Source of the DNA: CAVVAH01 sp963746175
GTDB taxonomy: Bacteria > Actinomycetota > Actinomycetes > JACCUZ01
DNA: 64,000 nt
Assembly: GCA_963746175.1 (NCBI GenBank)
Contig: CAVVAH010000004.1
Location: 434,001-498,000 of the forward strand
Reading direction: 5' to 3'
Below the pieces are notes generated by a model that had not been told where the DNA came from, ran no database searches, and saw only the letters and a program-made list of their open reading frames with translations. Positions 24,344-32,771 of this stretch are shown piece by piece (positions within the stretch are counted from its first letter, which is position 1; the number at the start of each line of letters is the position of its first letter). The position numbers and the translations under genes are program-made.

Positions 24344-25153
24344 GTGGACATCCTGCAGCGCAACAACGTCGTGGTGTCCGGTGTCCCGGACGGTCCGGCC
24401 CTGGTGTTCGCCCACGGCTTCGGCTGCGACCAGAACATGTGGCGCTTCGTGGCACCCGCGTTCGAGGCCACCCACCGGGTCGTGCTCTTCGACCACGTCG
24501 GTGCAGGCCGCTCGGCGCTCGCCGCCTACGACCCGGCGCGGTACGCGACGCTCGGCGGCTACGCCGACGACGTCGTCGAGGTGCTGGCGGCGCTCGACAT
24601 CACGGACGCGACGTTCGTGGGCCACTCGGTCAGCTCGATGATCGGCGTCCTCGCCGCGGCGCGCGCACCGGGGGTGGTCGGACGGCTGGTCCTCGTCGGT
24701 CCGTCGCCCCGCTACATCGACGACGACGGCTACACCGGCGGGTTCACCCAGGAGGACATCGACGGCCTGCTGGACTCGCTGGACAGCAACTACCTCGGCT
24801 GGTCCGGGGCGATGGCGCCGGTCATCATGGGCAACGCCGACCGACCCGAGCTCGGGACCGAGCTCACCAACAGCTTCTGCCGGACCGACCCGGAGATCGC
24901 GCGCCACTTCGCCCGGGTCACGTTCACCTCGGACAACCGCGCCGACCTGGCCGGCGTGTCGGTGCCGACCTTGGTGCTGCAGTGCTCGGACGACGTCATC
25001 GCACCGGAGGTCGTCGGCCACTACGTGCACGAGCACATCGCCGGGAGCACCCTCGTGCGGCTCGCGGCCACCGGGCACTGCCCCAACCTGAGTGCCCCCG
25101 AGGAGACCACGGCGGCCATCGCCGAGTTCCTCGCCGCCCCCGTCACGGTCTGA
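24344..25153 (+). CDS. rsbQ: RsbQ-like alpha/beta hydrolase
   Basis: 269 residues. Catalytic Ser95 in FVGHSVSSMIG, the Asp in LQCSDDVIAPEVVG and the His in ATGHCPNLSAPEE form the triad. DILQRNNVVVSG at the start and FAHGFGCDQNMWRFVAPAFE match the RsbQ group. In Bacillus subtilis RsbQ hydrolyses a small molecule and enables the PAS-PP2C phosphatase RsbP to signal energy stress. The next gene, 13 bases on, is a PAS-PP2C phosphatase, so the same partnership is strongly suggested. Confidence 0.88.
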   Translation: MDILQRNNVVVSGVPDGPALVFAHGFGCDQNMWRFVAPAFEATHRVVLFDHVGAGRSALAAYDPARYATLGGYADDVVEVLAALDITDATFVGHSVSSMIGVLAAARAPGVVGRLVLVGPSPRYIDDDGYTGGFTQEDIDGLLDSLDSNYLGWSGAMAPVIMGNADRPELGTELTNSFCRTDPEIARHFARVTFTSDNRADLAGVSVPTLVLQCSDDVIAPEVVGHYVHEHIAGSTLVRLAATGHCPNLSAPEETTAAIAEFLAAPVTV

Positions 25154-25166
25154 CACCCGGTCTGTC

Positions 25167-27206
25167 GTGGACGACAGCGCGGGCGAGCAGGCCGCGGAGC
25201 AGCGGGCCACCGTCCGCCAGGCGGAGACCGCCGAGGACCTGTTCGAGAACGCGCCGTGCGGCTACCTGTCCGCCTACGCGGACGGCCGGCTGGCCCGGGT
25301 CAACCAGACCTTCCTGACCTGGACCGGCTACTCCCGCGACGAGCTGGTCGAGCACCGCAGGTTCCGGGACCTGCTGGCTCCGGGCAGCCGGATCTACCAC
25401 GAGACGCACGTCGGACCGCTGCTGCGGATGCAGGGCGTCGTACGAGCGATAGCGATGGACCTGCTCCTCGCCGACGGCAGCCGGCTCCCGGTCCTCGTGA
25501 ACTCGCAGCAGATCACGGACGACGACGGCGCGGTGATCGGCGTCCGCACCTCCGTCTTCGACGCCAGCGACCGGCGCGAGTACGAGCGAGAGCTCCTCGC
25601 CGCCCGCCGCCGGGCCGAGCAGGCGACCGCCTGGGTGACCGCGGTCGAGCAGGTCGTCGCCGGGCTCGCGGCCGCGTTCACGGTCGACGAGGTGTGCCGG
25701 GTCGTCGCGGCCGCCGGTCCCGACCTCTTCGCGTCGACGGCCAGCGGCGTCTGGGTGCAGACACCGGGCGACAGCGGCTGGCGGTGGGCGGGTGCCGGGA
25801 CCGGTACCGCGGCGGGGTCGCTGCCGGCGGCGGCACCGGACGACCTGCCTGCCATCGACTCGCTCCGTGCAGGCACGGTCGTCCGCAGCGACGGGTCCGC
25901 GGCCGAGGACGCGGTGCGACGTCGGCTCGGCCGGCCCGCCGGCGTCCTGCTGCTCGCGCCGCTGGTGGCTGCCGAGCACACCGTCGGGGTTCTCGCCGTG
26001 GTCGCCGCCGACGACTCGGCCGGGCCGGACGAGATCAGGCTGCTGAGCACGCTGGGGCGGCAGGCCGGGCAGGCCCTCGACCGGGCCCGGCTGTCCGACC
26101 AGCAGCGACGGGTGGCGACCACGCTGCAGCAGAGCATGCTGCCGTCGCAGCTGCCCGAGGACCCGCGGCTCGGGCTGTCGGCCTGCTACCGGCCGGCCGA
26201 CGACGGCATGCAGGTCGGCGGTGACTGGTACGACGCCTTCTTCCTCGACCACGACCGGATCGGCCTCGTGGTCGGCGACGTCGTCGGTCGTGGCCTGCAC
26301 GCCGCGGCCGCGATGGGCCAGCTGCGCAGCGCGGTGCGCGCGCTCGCCGCCGTCGACGCCGGACCCGCGCTGCTGCTGACCCGGCTGGACTCGTTCGTCG
26401 AGGGCGTCCCCGCGGCGCAGACCGCGACGCTGGCGTACGCCGAGATCGACCTGCGCGACGGGTCGGTCGTCTACGCCTGCGCCGGGCACCCGCCGCCGGT
26501 GCTCGTCGACGCAGCAGGCACGGCGACCCAGCTCTGGGGTGGCCGCTCGACCCCGCTCGGAGCGCACTTCGGGGTGCGGGCCCGGACCCAGGCGACCACC
26601 GTCCTCCAACCGGGCAGCCGGCTGGCCCTGTACACCGACGGGCTGGTGGAGCTGCGGGACACACCCCTCGACGAGAGCATCGAGAACCTCGCGCGCGTCC
26701 TCGGCGACTGTGCCGGCCGCCCCCTGCTCGGGCTGGCCGAGGCGGTCGCCGACGCCGTGCTCGGGCCCGGGCCGACCGGGGACGACGTCTGCCTGCTGAC
26801 GGTGGCCTACGAGGACCGCCCCACCTTCGCGCACACCCTGCCGGGTGACCTCGCCCAGGTGCCCGTCGTCCGGACCGCACTCGACGACTGGCTGACGGCC
26901 CAGGGCGTGACCGGGGAGGACCACCATGCCGCCGTGCTGTCCTGCTCCGAGGTGGTCGCCAACGCCATCGAGCACGGGTGCGAGGGCGACCCGGAGTGCC
27001 TCGTCGAGGTCCTGGCCACGCTCGGCCCGGAGGGGCTGGTCCTCCAGGTGCGCGACCGGGGACGGTGGCGACCGGTGGGCCCGCCCGGCGACCGTGGCCG
27101 GGGACTGCGCATCGTGGGCTCGCTGATGGACCACGTCGGGGTGGAGAAGGGGCTGGGGACCGTGGTCACGATGCTGCGCAGGACCCGGCCCGCGGGGGCT
27201 CCATGA
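25167..27206 (+). CDS. PAS-GAF-PP2C (SpoIIE) phosphatase with C-terminal anti-sigma-type HATPase (RsbP-like)
   Basis: 679 residues. Order: PAS (about 20-140, LFENAPCGYLSAYADGRL), short coiled helix, GAF (about 150-310), PP2C/SpoIIE (about 320-540, with the metal sites GGDWYDAFFLD, VGDVVGRGLHAAAAM, YTDGLVE and GDDVCLL) and an RsbW-like HATPase (about 550-670, SEVVANAIEHGC and DRGRGLRIVGSLMD). It should dephosphorylate a STAS antagonist when the sensor domains are engaged, while the HATPase could phosphorylate it. GTG at 25167 is chosen because the PAS domain begins about 20 residues later and upstream codons overlap rsbQ. The stop overlaps the STAS gene by four bases (ATGA). Confidence 0.88.
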   Translation: MDDSAGEQAAEQRATVRQAETAEDLFENAPCGYLSAYADGRLARVNQTFLTWTGYSRDELVEHRRFRDLLAPGSRIYHETHVGPLLRMQGVVRAIAMDLLLADGSRLPVLVNSQQITDDDGAVIGVRTSVFDASDRREYERELLAARRRAEQATAWVTAVEQVVAGLAAAFTVDEVCRVVAAAGPDLFASTASGVWVQTPGDSGWRWAGAGTGTAAGSLPAAAPDDLPAIDSLRAGTVVRSDGSAAEDAVRRRLGRPAGVLLLAPLVAAEHTVGVLAVVAADDSAGPDEIRLLSTLGRQAGQALDRARLSDQQRRVATTLQQSMLPSQLPEDPRLGLSACYRPADDGMQVGGDWYDAFFLDHDRIGLVVGDVVGRGLHAAAAMGQLRSAVRALAAVDAGPALLLTRLDSFVEGVPAAQTATLAYAEIDLRDGSVVYACAGHPPPVLVDAAGTATQLWGGRSTPLGAHFGVRARTQATTVLQPGSRLALYTDGLVELRDTPLDESIENLARVLGDCAGRPLLGLAEAVADAVLGPGPTGDDVCLLTVAYEDRPTFAHTLPGDLAQVPVVRTALDDWLTAQGVTGEDHHAAVLSCSEVVANAIEHGCEGDPECLVEVLATLGPEGLVLQVRDRGRWRPVGPPGDRGRGLRIVGSLMDHVGVEKGLGTVVTMLRRTRPAGAP

Positions 27207-27562
27207 GCGCGGAGGAGCTGGTCCATGTCGAGCAGCGCGACGGCGTCGTGATCGTCCGGGTCACCGGTGACGTCGACCTGTCGAACGCCGCGCAGGTGGA
27301 GGCGGCGGTGCTCGCGGCCGCCACGACGAGCCATGGCTCGATGGTCGTGGACCTGACCGCGGTCCCCTTCGTCGACAGCGCCGGGGTGCGCTGCCTGGAC
27401 CACCTGCTCGCGGAGCGGCCGCCGGACGGCTCCGTGCTCGTCGTCGCCGACGAGCACGGCCGCGCTTGGTTCACCCTGCGACTCTGCGGCTTCCCCGACG
27501 ACCTGCTGCGCGACGACCTGGCCGCCGCCGTGTCGGAGCTGACCTCCCCGCCGTCTGGCTAG
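27203..27562 (+). CDS. STAS-domain anti-sigma factor antagonist
   Basis: 119 residues, single STAS domain: VVIVRVTGDVDLSNAAQVEAAV, then the phosphorylation loop VPFVDSAGVRCLDHL with Ser59 in the canonical position. Its phosphorylation state should be set by the overlapping upstream protein, which carries both phosphatase and kinase-like domains. No sigma factor is encoded nearby, so the final target lies elsewhere in the genome or is not a sigma factor. Confidence 0.9.
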   Translation: MSAEELVHVEQRDGVVIVRVTGDVDLSNAAQVEAAVLAAATTSHGSMVVDLTAVPFVDSAGVRCLDHLLAERPPDGSVLVVADEHGRAWFTLRLCGFPDDLLRDDLAAAVSELTSPPSG

Positions 27563-27581
27563 GGGGTGTCTCCCCACCCCC

Positions 27582-27587
27582 TAGGCT
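27582..27587 (+). promoter_or_regulatory. -10 box (TAGGCT) of the ABC transporter operon, leaderless type
   Basis: TAGGCT ends six bases before the ATG at 27594. It lies in the 31-base gap after the STAS gene, so the ABC operon has its own promoter. Confidence 0.45.
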
Positions 27588-27593
27588 GCAGCG

Positions 27594-28502
27594 ATGTCGA
27601 TGATCGTCACGGCCGGGCTGACCAAGCGCTTCGGGGCGCGGGTGACGGCGCTGGACGACCTGTCGGTGGAGTTCCCTCCCGGCGTGACCGGGCTGGTCGG
27701 CGCCAACGGGGCCGGGAAGTCCACGCTCATCAGGATCCTGCTCGGCCTCTCCCCGGCGAGCTCCGGGACCGCCCGGGTGCTCGACATGGACGTGGCCGCC
27801 GACGGCGAGCGGATCCGTGAGCTGGTGGGCTACATGCCCGAGCACGACTGCCTGCCCCCGGACGTGACGGCGACCGAGCTGGTCGTGCACCTGGGCCGGA
27901 TGTCCGGACTGCCGACGACCGCTGCCCGCGAGCGCGCCGCCGACACGCTGCGGCACGTCGGGCTGTTCGAGGAGCGCTACCGGCCGATCGGCGGCTACTC
28001 CACTGGCATGAAGCAGCGCGTGAAGCTCGCGCAGGCCCTGGTCCACGACCCCCGCCTGGTCCTGCTCGACGAGCCGACCAACGGCCTCGACCCGGCCGGG
28101 CGCGACGAGATGCTGTCGCTGATCCGCCGCATCGGCACGGTGTTCGGGATCTCGGTCGTGGTGACCTCGCACCTCATGGGCGAGCTCGAGCGGGTGTGCG
28201 ACCACGTCGTGGTCATCGACGGCGGCCGGCTGATGCGCTCCGCGGCCACGTCGGCGGTGACCGCCCTCACGCAGGACCTCACCGTCGAGGTCAGCGACCG
28301 CGGCGCCGACGTGGAGGCGGCCTTCGCTGCCGCGGGCCTCACGGTGCGCCGGTCGGGCGAGCTGCTCCAGCTGGGGATCGCCGACGAGGCGACGTACGAC
28401 GTCGTGCGCGACGTGGTCGCCGACCTCGGGGTGGGGCTGGTGCGGCTGCAGCGCGGCCGGCAGCACATGCTCGACATGTTCCGCGACGAGGTGCCGTCGT
28501 GA
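27594..28502 (+). CDS. ABC transporter ATP-binding protein (first of two)
   Basis: 302 residues. Walker A GANGAGKST (36-44), signature YSTGMKQRVKLAQAL and Walker B LVLLDEPTNGLDPAG followed by the H-loop VVTSHL are all intact. A C-terminal domain of about 80 residues (VTALTQDLTVEVSDRGADV) is typical of type-2 exporter ATPases. The stop overlaps the permease start (GTGA). Substrate unknown. Confidence 0.93.
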   Translation: MSMIVTAGLTKRFGARVTALDDLSVEFPPGVTGLVGANGAGKSTLIRILLGLSPASSGTARVLDMDVAADGERIRELVGYMPEHDCLPPDVTATELVVHLGRMSGLPTTAARERAADTLRHVGLFEERYRPIGGYSTGMKQRVKLAQALVHDPRLVLLDEPTNGLDPAGRDEMLSLIRRIGTVFGISVVVTSHLMGELERVCDHVVVIDGGRLMRSAATSAVTALTQDLTVEVSDRGADVEAAFAAAGLTVRRSGELLQLGIADEATYDVVRDVVADLGVGLVRLQRGRQHMLDMFRDEVPS

Positions 28503-29386
28503 CGATGCCGCGCGAGACCGGCGCGATCCACGACATCGGCTACCGGCGCTACGACGGACCCCGCCTCGGCCGGACCTACGCCGAGCGCTCGCTCGCGGTG
28601 TCCAGCCTGCGCGGCGCGTTCGGCCTCGGCCGGAGCACCCGGTCCAAGGTGATGCCGGTGATCCTCGTCGTCGTCATGGTGGTTCCGGCACTCATCATCT
28701 CGGCCATCGTCGTCATCAGCGGGTCCGACGACCTGCCCGTCGCCTACACGTCCTGGGCGGTGAACCTCGGCTCGGTCGTGGTGCTCTTCCTCGGCGCCCA
28801 GGCGCCGCAGAGCGTCTCCCGAGACCTGCGCTTCCGGGTCGTCGCGCTCTACTTCTCGCGGCCCCTGACCCGCCGCTCCTACGTCCGGGCCAAGCTGGCC
28901 GCGATGTCGGCGGCGCTGTTCGCACTCATGGCGCTGCCGCTGCTGGTGCTCTACGGCGGGGCACTGCTGGGCGGCCTGCCGTTCTGGACCAACACCCGCG
29001 ACCTGCTCTACGGGCTAGCGGGTGCCGTGATGTTCGCCGTCGTCCTCTCGTCCGTGGGCCTGCTCATCGCGGCCTGGACGCCACGCCGGGGCATCGGCGT
29101 GGCGGCGGTCGTCGCGACGCTGACGATCCTCGGCGGCGTGTCCGCCATCGTGGCCGGGATCGCCAAGGACCAGGACAACCTGACGCTCTCCGGCTGGGCG
29201 GGTCTGATCTCACCGGTGAGCCTGGTCGACGGCATCCAGGTGTGGCTCTTCGGCAGCAGGACCGCGGTCGTGACGGGTCCGCCCGGTGACGCCGGGGGTC
29301 CGGTGTTCGCGCTGGTCGCGGTGGCGCTGGTCGCGACCTGCTACCTGCTGCTGGTGCGGCGCTACCGCGGAGTGACCGTGTCGTGA
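28499..29386 (+). CDS. ABC transporter permease (first of two)
   Basis: 295 residues with about six membrane helices (VMPVILVVVMVVPALIISAIVVI first). It starts with a conserved cytoplasmic GAIHDIGYRRYDGPRLGR, found in the ABC-2 permeases that accompany this ATPase type. QSVSRDLRFRVVALYFSRPLTRRSYVRAKL is the usual linker before helix 3. GTG at 28499 and the end at 29386 overlap both neighbours by four bases. Confidence 0.88.
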   Translation: MTMPRETGAIHDIGYRRYDGPRLGRTYAERSLAVSSLRGAFGLGRSTRSKVMPVILVVVMVVPALIISAIVVISGSDDLPVAYTSWAVNLGSVVVLFLGAQAPQSVSRDLRFRVVALYFSRPLTRRSYVRAKLAAMSAALFALMALPLLVLYGGALLGGLPFWTNTRDLLYGLAGAVMFAVVLSSVGLLIAAWTPRRGIGVAAVVATLTILGGVSAIVAGIAKDQDNLTLSGWAGLISPVSLVDGIQVWLFGSRTAVVTGPPGDAGGPVFALVAVALVATCYLLLVRRYRGVTVS

Positions 29387-30291
29387 GCACCGTGGAGCTG
29401 ACTGCGGTCTCCCGCTGGTACGGCGACGTCGTCGCCGTCAACGACGTGTCCATGACGATCGCACCGGGGGTCACTGGCCTGCTCGGACCGAACGGCGCCG
29501 GGAAGTCGACGCTGATCTCGATGATGGCCGGCTTCCTGCCGCCGTCGGCCGGGACCGTGCTGCTCGACGGCGAGCCGGTGTGGCGCCGCGAGGAGGTCTA
29601 CCGGCAGATCGGGATCGTCCCCGAGACGGAGGCGGCGTACGACGTCGTGACGGGGTGGGCCTTCGTCGTCGCGAACGCCAGGCTGCAGCGGCTGCCCGAC
29701 CCGGCGGCGGCCGCCCGGCGGGCGCTCGACCTGGTCGAGATGACCGACGCGTCGGACCGCGAGATCGGCACCTACTCGAAGGGCATGAAGCAGCGGGTGA
29801 AGATGGCGTCGGCGCTGGTCCACGACCCCGACGTGCTGCTCCTCGACGAGCCGTTCAACGGCATGGACCCGCGGCAGCGCCTGCACCTGATGGAGCTCCT
29901 GCACCGGCTCGGCGAGGGCGGCCGCACGGTGCTGTTCAGCTCGCACATCCTCGAGGAGGTCGAGGAGATCGCCGGCACCATCGAGGTGATGGTCGCCGGC
30001 CGGCACGCCGCCTCCGGCGACTTCCGCGAGATCCGCCGGCTCATGATCGAGCGGCCGCACAAGTTCTCGGTGACGTCGAGCAACGACCGAGCGCTCGCTG
30101 CCGCGATCATCGCCGACGGCTGCGCCTCCGCGGTCGACCTCGGGGAGACGTTGCGCGTGCAGTCCAGCGACTACGGCCGGTTCGTGCACGTCCTGCCGCA
30201 GCTGGCCCGGCAGCACGAGATCCGGCTGCTCGACGTCTCGCCGTCCGACGACTCGCTGGAGAGCGTCTTCGCCTACCTGGTGGCCCGATGA
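29383..30291 (+). CDS. ABC transporter ATP-binding protein (second of two)
   Basis: 302 residues, the same length as the first ATPase and clearly paralogous. Walker A GPNGAGKST, signature YSKGMKQRVKMASALV and Walker B VLLLDEPFNGMDPRQ are intact; SSHILEEVEEIA is the H-loop region. GTG at 29383 overlaps the previous permease. It presumably pairs with the permease that follows. Confidence 0.93.
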   Translation: MSTVELTAVSRWYGDVVAVNDVSMTIAPGVTGLLGPNGAGKSTLISMMAGFLPPSAGTVLLDGEPVWRREEVYRQIGIVPETEAAYDVVTGWAFVVANARLQRLPDPAAAARRALDLVEMTDASDREIGTYSKGMKQRVKMASALVHDPDVLLLDEPFNGMDPRQRLHLMELLHRLGEGGRTVLFSSHILEEVEEIAGTIEVMVAGRHAASGDFREIRRLMIERPHKFSVTSSNDRALAAAIIADGCASAVDLGETLRVQSSDYGRFVHVLPQLARQHEIRLLDVSPSDDSLESVFAYLVAR

Positions 30292-31022
30292 ACGCCACGA
30301 TCGCGATGCTCACGCTGCGGACCCTGCTCGGCCGGCGCCGTGCCCTGCTGCTGCTCGTCCTGCCCGGGGTGCTGGTCGCGCTGGCCGTGGTGCTCCGGTT
30401 CACGGTCGACGAGGCATCGCGGCTGGACGTCACGGTGGGGCTGCTCGGGACCTTCGCGATCGCCACCGTGATCCCGCTGCTGGCGCTCATCGCCGGCACC
30501 GGCGCCCTGGGCGGCGAGATCGACGACGGCTCGATCGTCTACCTGCTGAGCAAGCCGATCAGCCGGCACACCATCGTCGTCACCAAGGTCGCCGTGGCCG
30601 TCGGCGTGACGACGCTGTTCGGTGCGGTGCCGGTGCTGGTCTCCGGCTGGGTCATGGTCGGCGGACGCGAGTCGATCGCTGTCGGCTACGGGCTCGGAGC
30701 GTTCGCGGCGGCGACGGCGTACTGCGCGCTGTTCCTGCTGCTGTCGGTGCTGAACCGCAACGCCGTGGTCATCGGCCTCATCTACACGCTGGTCTGGGAG
30801 ACCGCCATCGGCGGGCTGGTGCTCGGCGCCGGCGGGATCAGCATCCAGCAGTGGTCGCTCGCCGTGACCCGCTCCGTCGTCGGGGACAATGCCGAACGGC
30901 TCGGGATCACCGCCGCGGTGCGCCCGCAGATCTCGATCGTCATGCTGCTCGTCGTCGCGATCGGCGGCACCTGGTACGCGGGGCGCCGGCTGCGCTCGCT
31001 CCGCCTGACGTCGGCCGAGTAG
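30288..31022 (+). CDS. ABC transporter permease (second of two)
   Basis: 244 residues, six predicted helices, ABC-2 type: GTGALGGEIDDGSIVYLLSKPISRHTIVVTKV is the characteristic segment after helix 2. Only weakly like the first permease. ATG at 30288 overlaps the ATPase stop (ATGA). The four genes form one unit, so the two transporters are made together and may even form one heteromeric exporter. Confidence 0.87.
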   Translation: MNATIAMLTLRTLLGRRRALLLLVLPGVLVALAVVLRFTVDEASRLDVTVGLLGTFAIATVIPLLALIAGTGALGGEIDDGSIVYLLSKPISRHTIVVTKVAVAVGVTTLFGAVPVLVSGWVMVGGRESIAVGYGLGAFAAATAYCALFLLLSVLNRNAVVIGLIYTLVWETAIGGLVLGAGGISIQQWSLAVTRSVVGDNAERLGITAAVRPQISIVMLLVVAIGGTWYAGRRLRSLRLTSAE

Positions 31023-31034
31023 CCGGTCGCCGCC

Positions 31035-31685
31035 GTGACGGGTCCCGACGACGTCCGCCGGACGTACGACCTGATCGCGCACGACTACGACCGCGAGATC
31101 GGCGACGAGCTGGACCACAAGCCGCTGGACCGCGCGCTGCTGACCGCCCTCGTCGAGCTGGTCGGGAGCGGCCGGCTTGCCGACGTCGGGTGCGGACCGG
31201 GACACGTCACGCGCTACCTCGCGACCCTGCACGACGACGTCGTCGGCCTCGACCTGTCTCCGGAGATGGTGGCGATCGCGCGGTCGCACGCCCCCGGTCT
31301 CTCGTTCGACGTCGCGTCGATGCTGGCGCTGCCCGTCGCCGAAGGCTCGTGGGCGGGGGCCGTCGCGATGTACAGCGTGATCCACCTGTCGGCCGCGGAG
31401 AGGCGGACCGCCCTCGCGGAGCTGGCCCGGGCACTCCGGCCCGGCGGCCACCTGCTGCTGGCGTTCCACGTCTCGGGCCCGGACCTGCCGCCGGGCTCGA
31501 GCAACCACCTCAGCACGTGGTTCGGCCACGACGTCGACGTGGTGGCGCACTTCCTCGAGCCGGATGCCGTCGCCGCGGACCTGCTCGCCGCCGGCTTCGA
31601 CATGGTCGCCACGACGCTTCGCGAGCCCGTCGCGGACCGGGAGTACCCCAGCCGCCGGTGCTACCTGCTCGCCCGCAGGTCCTAG
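31035..31685 (+). CDS. Class I SAM-dependent methyltransferase
   Basis: 216 residues. Motif I is LADVGCGPGHVTRYLA, the acidic residue that binds SAM ribose is in VVGLDLSPEMVAIARS, and AVAMYSVIHLSAAERRTAL and LRPGGHLLLAFHV follow. A generic Methyltransf_11/25 protein; substrate unknown. GTG at 31035 is 12 bases after the ABC permease stop and has no evident ribosome site or -10 box, so it may be part of the ABC transcript. Confidence 0.88.
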   Translation: MTGPDDVRRTYDLIAHDYDREIGDELDHKPLDRALLTALVELVGSGRLADVGCGPGHVTRYLATLHDDVVGLDLSPEMVAIARSHAPGLSFDVASMLALPVAEGSWAGAVAMYSVIHLSAAERRTALAELARALRPGGHLLLAFHVSGPDLPPGSSNHLSTWFGHDVDVVAHFLEPDAVAADLLAAGFDMVATTLREPVADREYPSRRCYLLARRS

Positions 31686-31688
31686 CCT
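31683..31688 (+). promoter_or_regulatory. -10 box (TAGCCT) before the MmcQ/YjbR-like gene
   Basis: TAGCCT ends seven bases before the GTG at 31696 and overlaps the stop of the methyltransferase gene. Leaderless geometry. Confidence 0.4.
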
Positions 31689-31695
31689 GAACCGC

Positions 31696-32127
31696 GTGAC
31701 GATGCGTCGTACGCGACGAGCGCGCGTCGCGGACGTGCACGAGCTCGCGGTCGCCATGCCCCACGTCCGGGTCATCCCCGGCACGAGGGACAACCCCGTC
31801 TACCGGGTCGGCGGCAAGTCGTTCGTCTTCTTCCGCAACCCGCGCCCGGACGCGGTCGACCCGGACACCGGCGAGCGCTACCAGGACGTCATCGTGCTCT
31901 GGGTCGGCTCCGAGGCCGACAAGCTCGCTCTCGTGCAGGACGAGACCTCGCCGTTCTTCACCACCGCGCACTTCGACGGCCATCCCTCGGTGCTGCTGCG
32001 TGCCAGCAGGATCGGCGAGCTCTCGCTGCAGGAGCTGACCGAGGTGGTGCAGGACGCGTGGCTGGCCCAGGCGTCGACGCGCCGGGCCGAGCAGTGGCTC
32101 GCGGCGCACCCCGCCGCTGAAGGCTGA
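31696..32127 (+). CDS. MmcQ/YjbR-like (DUF1801-type) protein
   Basis: 143 residues. RVIPGTRDNPVYRVGGKSFVFFRNP, then DVIVLWVGSEADKLALVQDETSPFFTTAHFDGHPSVLLR and ELTEVVQDAWLAQASTRRAEQWLA match the MmcQ/YjbR fold (CyaY-like, DNA-binding in some members). GTG 31696 or ATG 31702 could be the start. No operon partner is obvious. The function of the family is not settled. Confidence 0.75.
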   Translation: MTMRRTRRARVADVHELAVAMPHVRVIPGTRDNPVYRVGGKSFVFFRNPRPDAVDPDTGERYQDVIVLWVGSEADKLALVQDETSPFFTTAHFDGHPSVLLRASRIGELSLQELTEVVQDAWLAQASTRRAEQWLAAHPAAEG

Positions 32128-32140
32128 GGAGCAGCCGGGG

Positions 32141-32503
32141 TCAGGGCAGCGGCCGGCGCCCGGCGAAGCCGAGGTCCGTCCGGTGGTACCAGCCGAGGGC
32201 GCGGTCGCCCTCGAGCCAGCACAGCAGGACGTCGTCGCCGTCGAGCTCGCTCGGGAAGTCGACGAGCAGCGGTGCCAGGCCCTTCAGCTCGGCCCCGGTC
32301 TGCTGGACCTGGGTCAGCAGCTCGTCCAGCCTGGCCTGGGCGGCCTTGAGCTCGGGCAGGCCGCCGAGGTGGGTCGGCCGGCCGCCGGTGGTCGTGGCTG
32401 CGGCGAGCTCGGCGGCCTCGGCGCGCAGGACGACGATCTCGTCGAGCACCGGCAGCAGCGTCGCCAGCTCGGCGACCGCCTCCTCGACCGTGAACAGCGC
32501 CAT
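32141..32503 (-). CDS. DUF2203 family protein
   Basis: 120 residues. Helical N-terminal part (EEAVAELATLLPVLDEIVVLRAEAAELAA, KAAQARLDELLTQVQQTGAELKG) then the DUF2203 ending VLLCWLEGDRALGWYHRTDLGFAGRRPLP. Widespread in actinobacteria and deinococci; function unknown. Convergent with the MmcQ-like gene (13 bases). A GAGGCT box six bases before the ATG may be its promoter. Confidence 0.82.
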   Translation of the reverse strand: MALFTVEEAVAELATLLPVLDEIVVLRAEAAELAAATTTGGRPTHLGGLPELKAAQARLDELLTQVQQTGAELKGLAPLLVDFPSELDGDDVLLCWLEGDRALGWYHRTDLGFAGRRPLP

Positions 32504-32541
32504 GACGTCAGCCTCTCACCCGCGCGCTGGTGACAGCTCTC

Positions 32542-32751
32542 CCGCCGTCGTGGCGGAGGTCAGAGCGGCTTGGGAGGAGGGTGCAGCTCCACCGCGGTCC
32601 GCTCCAGAGGCGAAGTGGCCCCGCTGGCGGCGTGCTTTCCACGACTCCAGCGGGGCCACTTCGCTCCAGTCCAGTTCGACGGGGGTCAGCTGAGGCAGGC
32701 GAGCTACCCGCTCCCGCTCCCCGGCCGCTCTGACGCGCACCACGACGGCGG
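32542..32751. repeat. Composite dispersed palindrome between DUF2203 and polyprenyl synthase genes
   Basis: Outer arms of 29 bases (32542-32570 and 32723-32751) are inverted copies with about 24 of 29 positions pairing. Nested inside is a perfect 18-base inverted repeat, GCGAAGTGGCCCCGCTGG at 32610-32627 with its complement at 32647-32664. The left edge (32542-32579) is the second copy of the 38-base module at 16458-16495. No open frame fills the region convincingly. Confidence 0.75.
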
Positions 32752-32771
32752 AGCAGCGGCTGGGCAGAGCG

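Noticed and set aside
25143..27134. 660-codon minus frame opposite the PP2C phosphatase
   Set aside because: Antisense shadow of a protein with complete PAS, GAF, PP2C and HATPase motifs.
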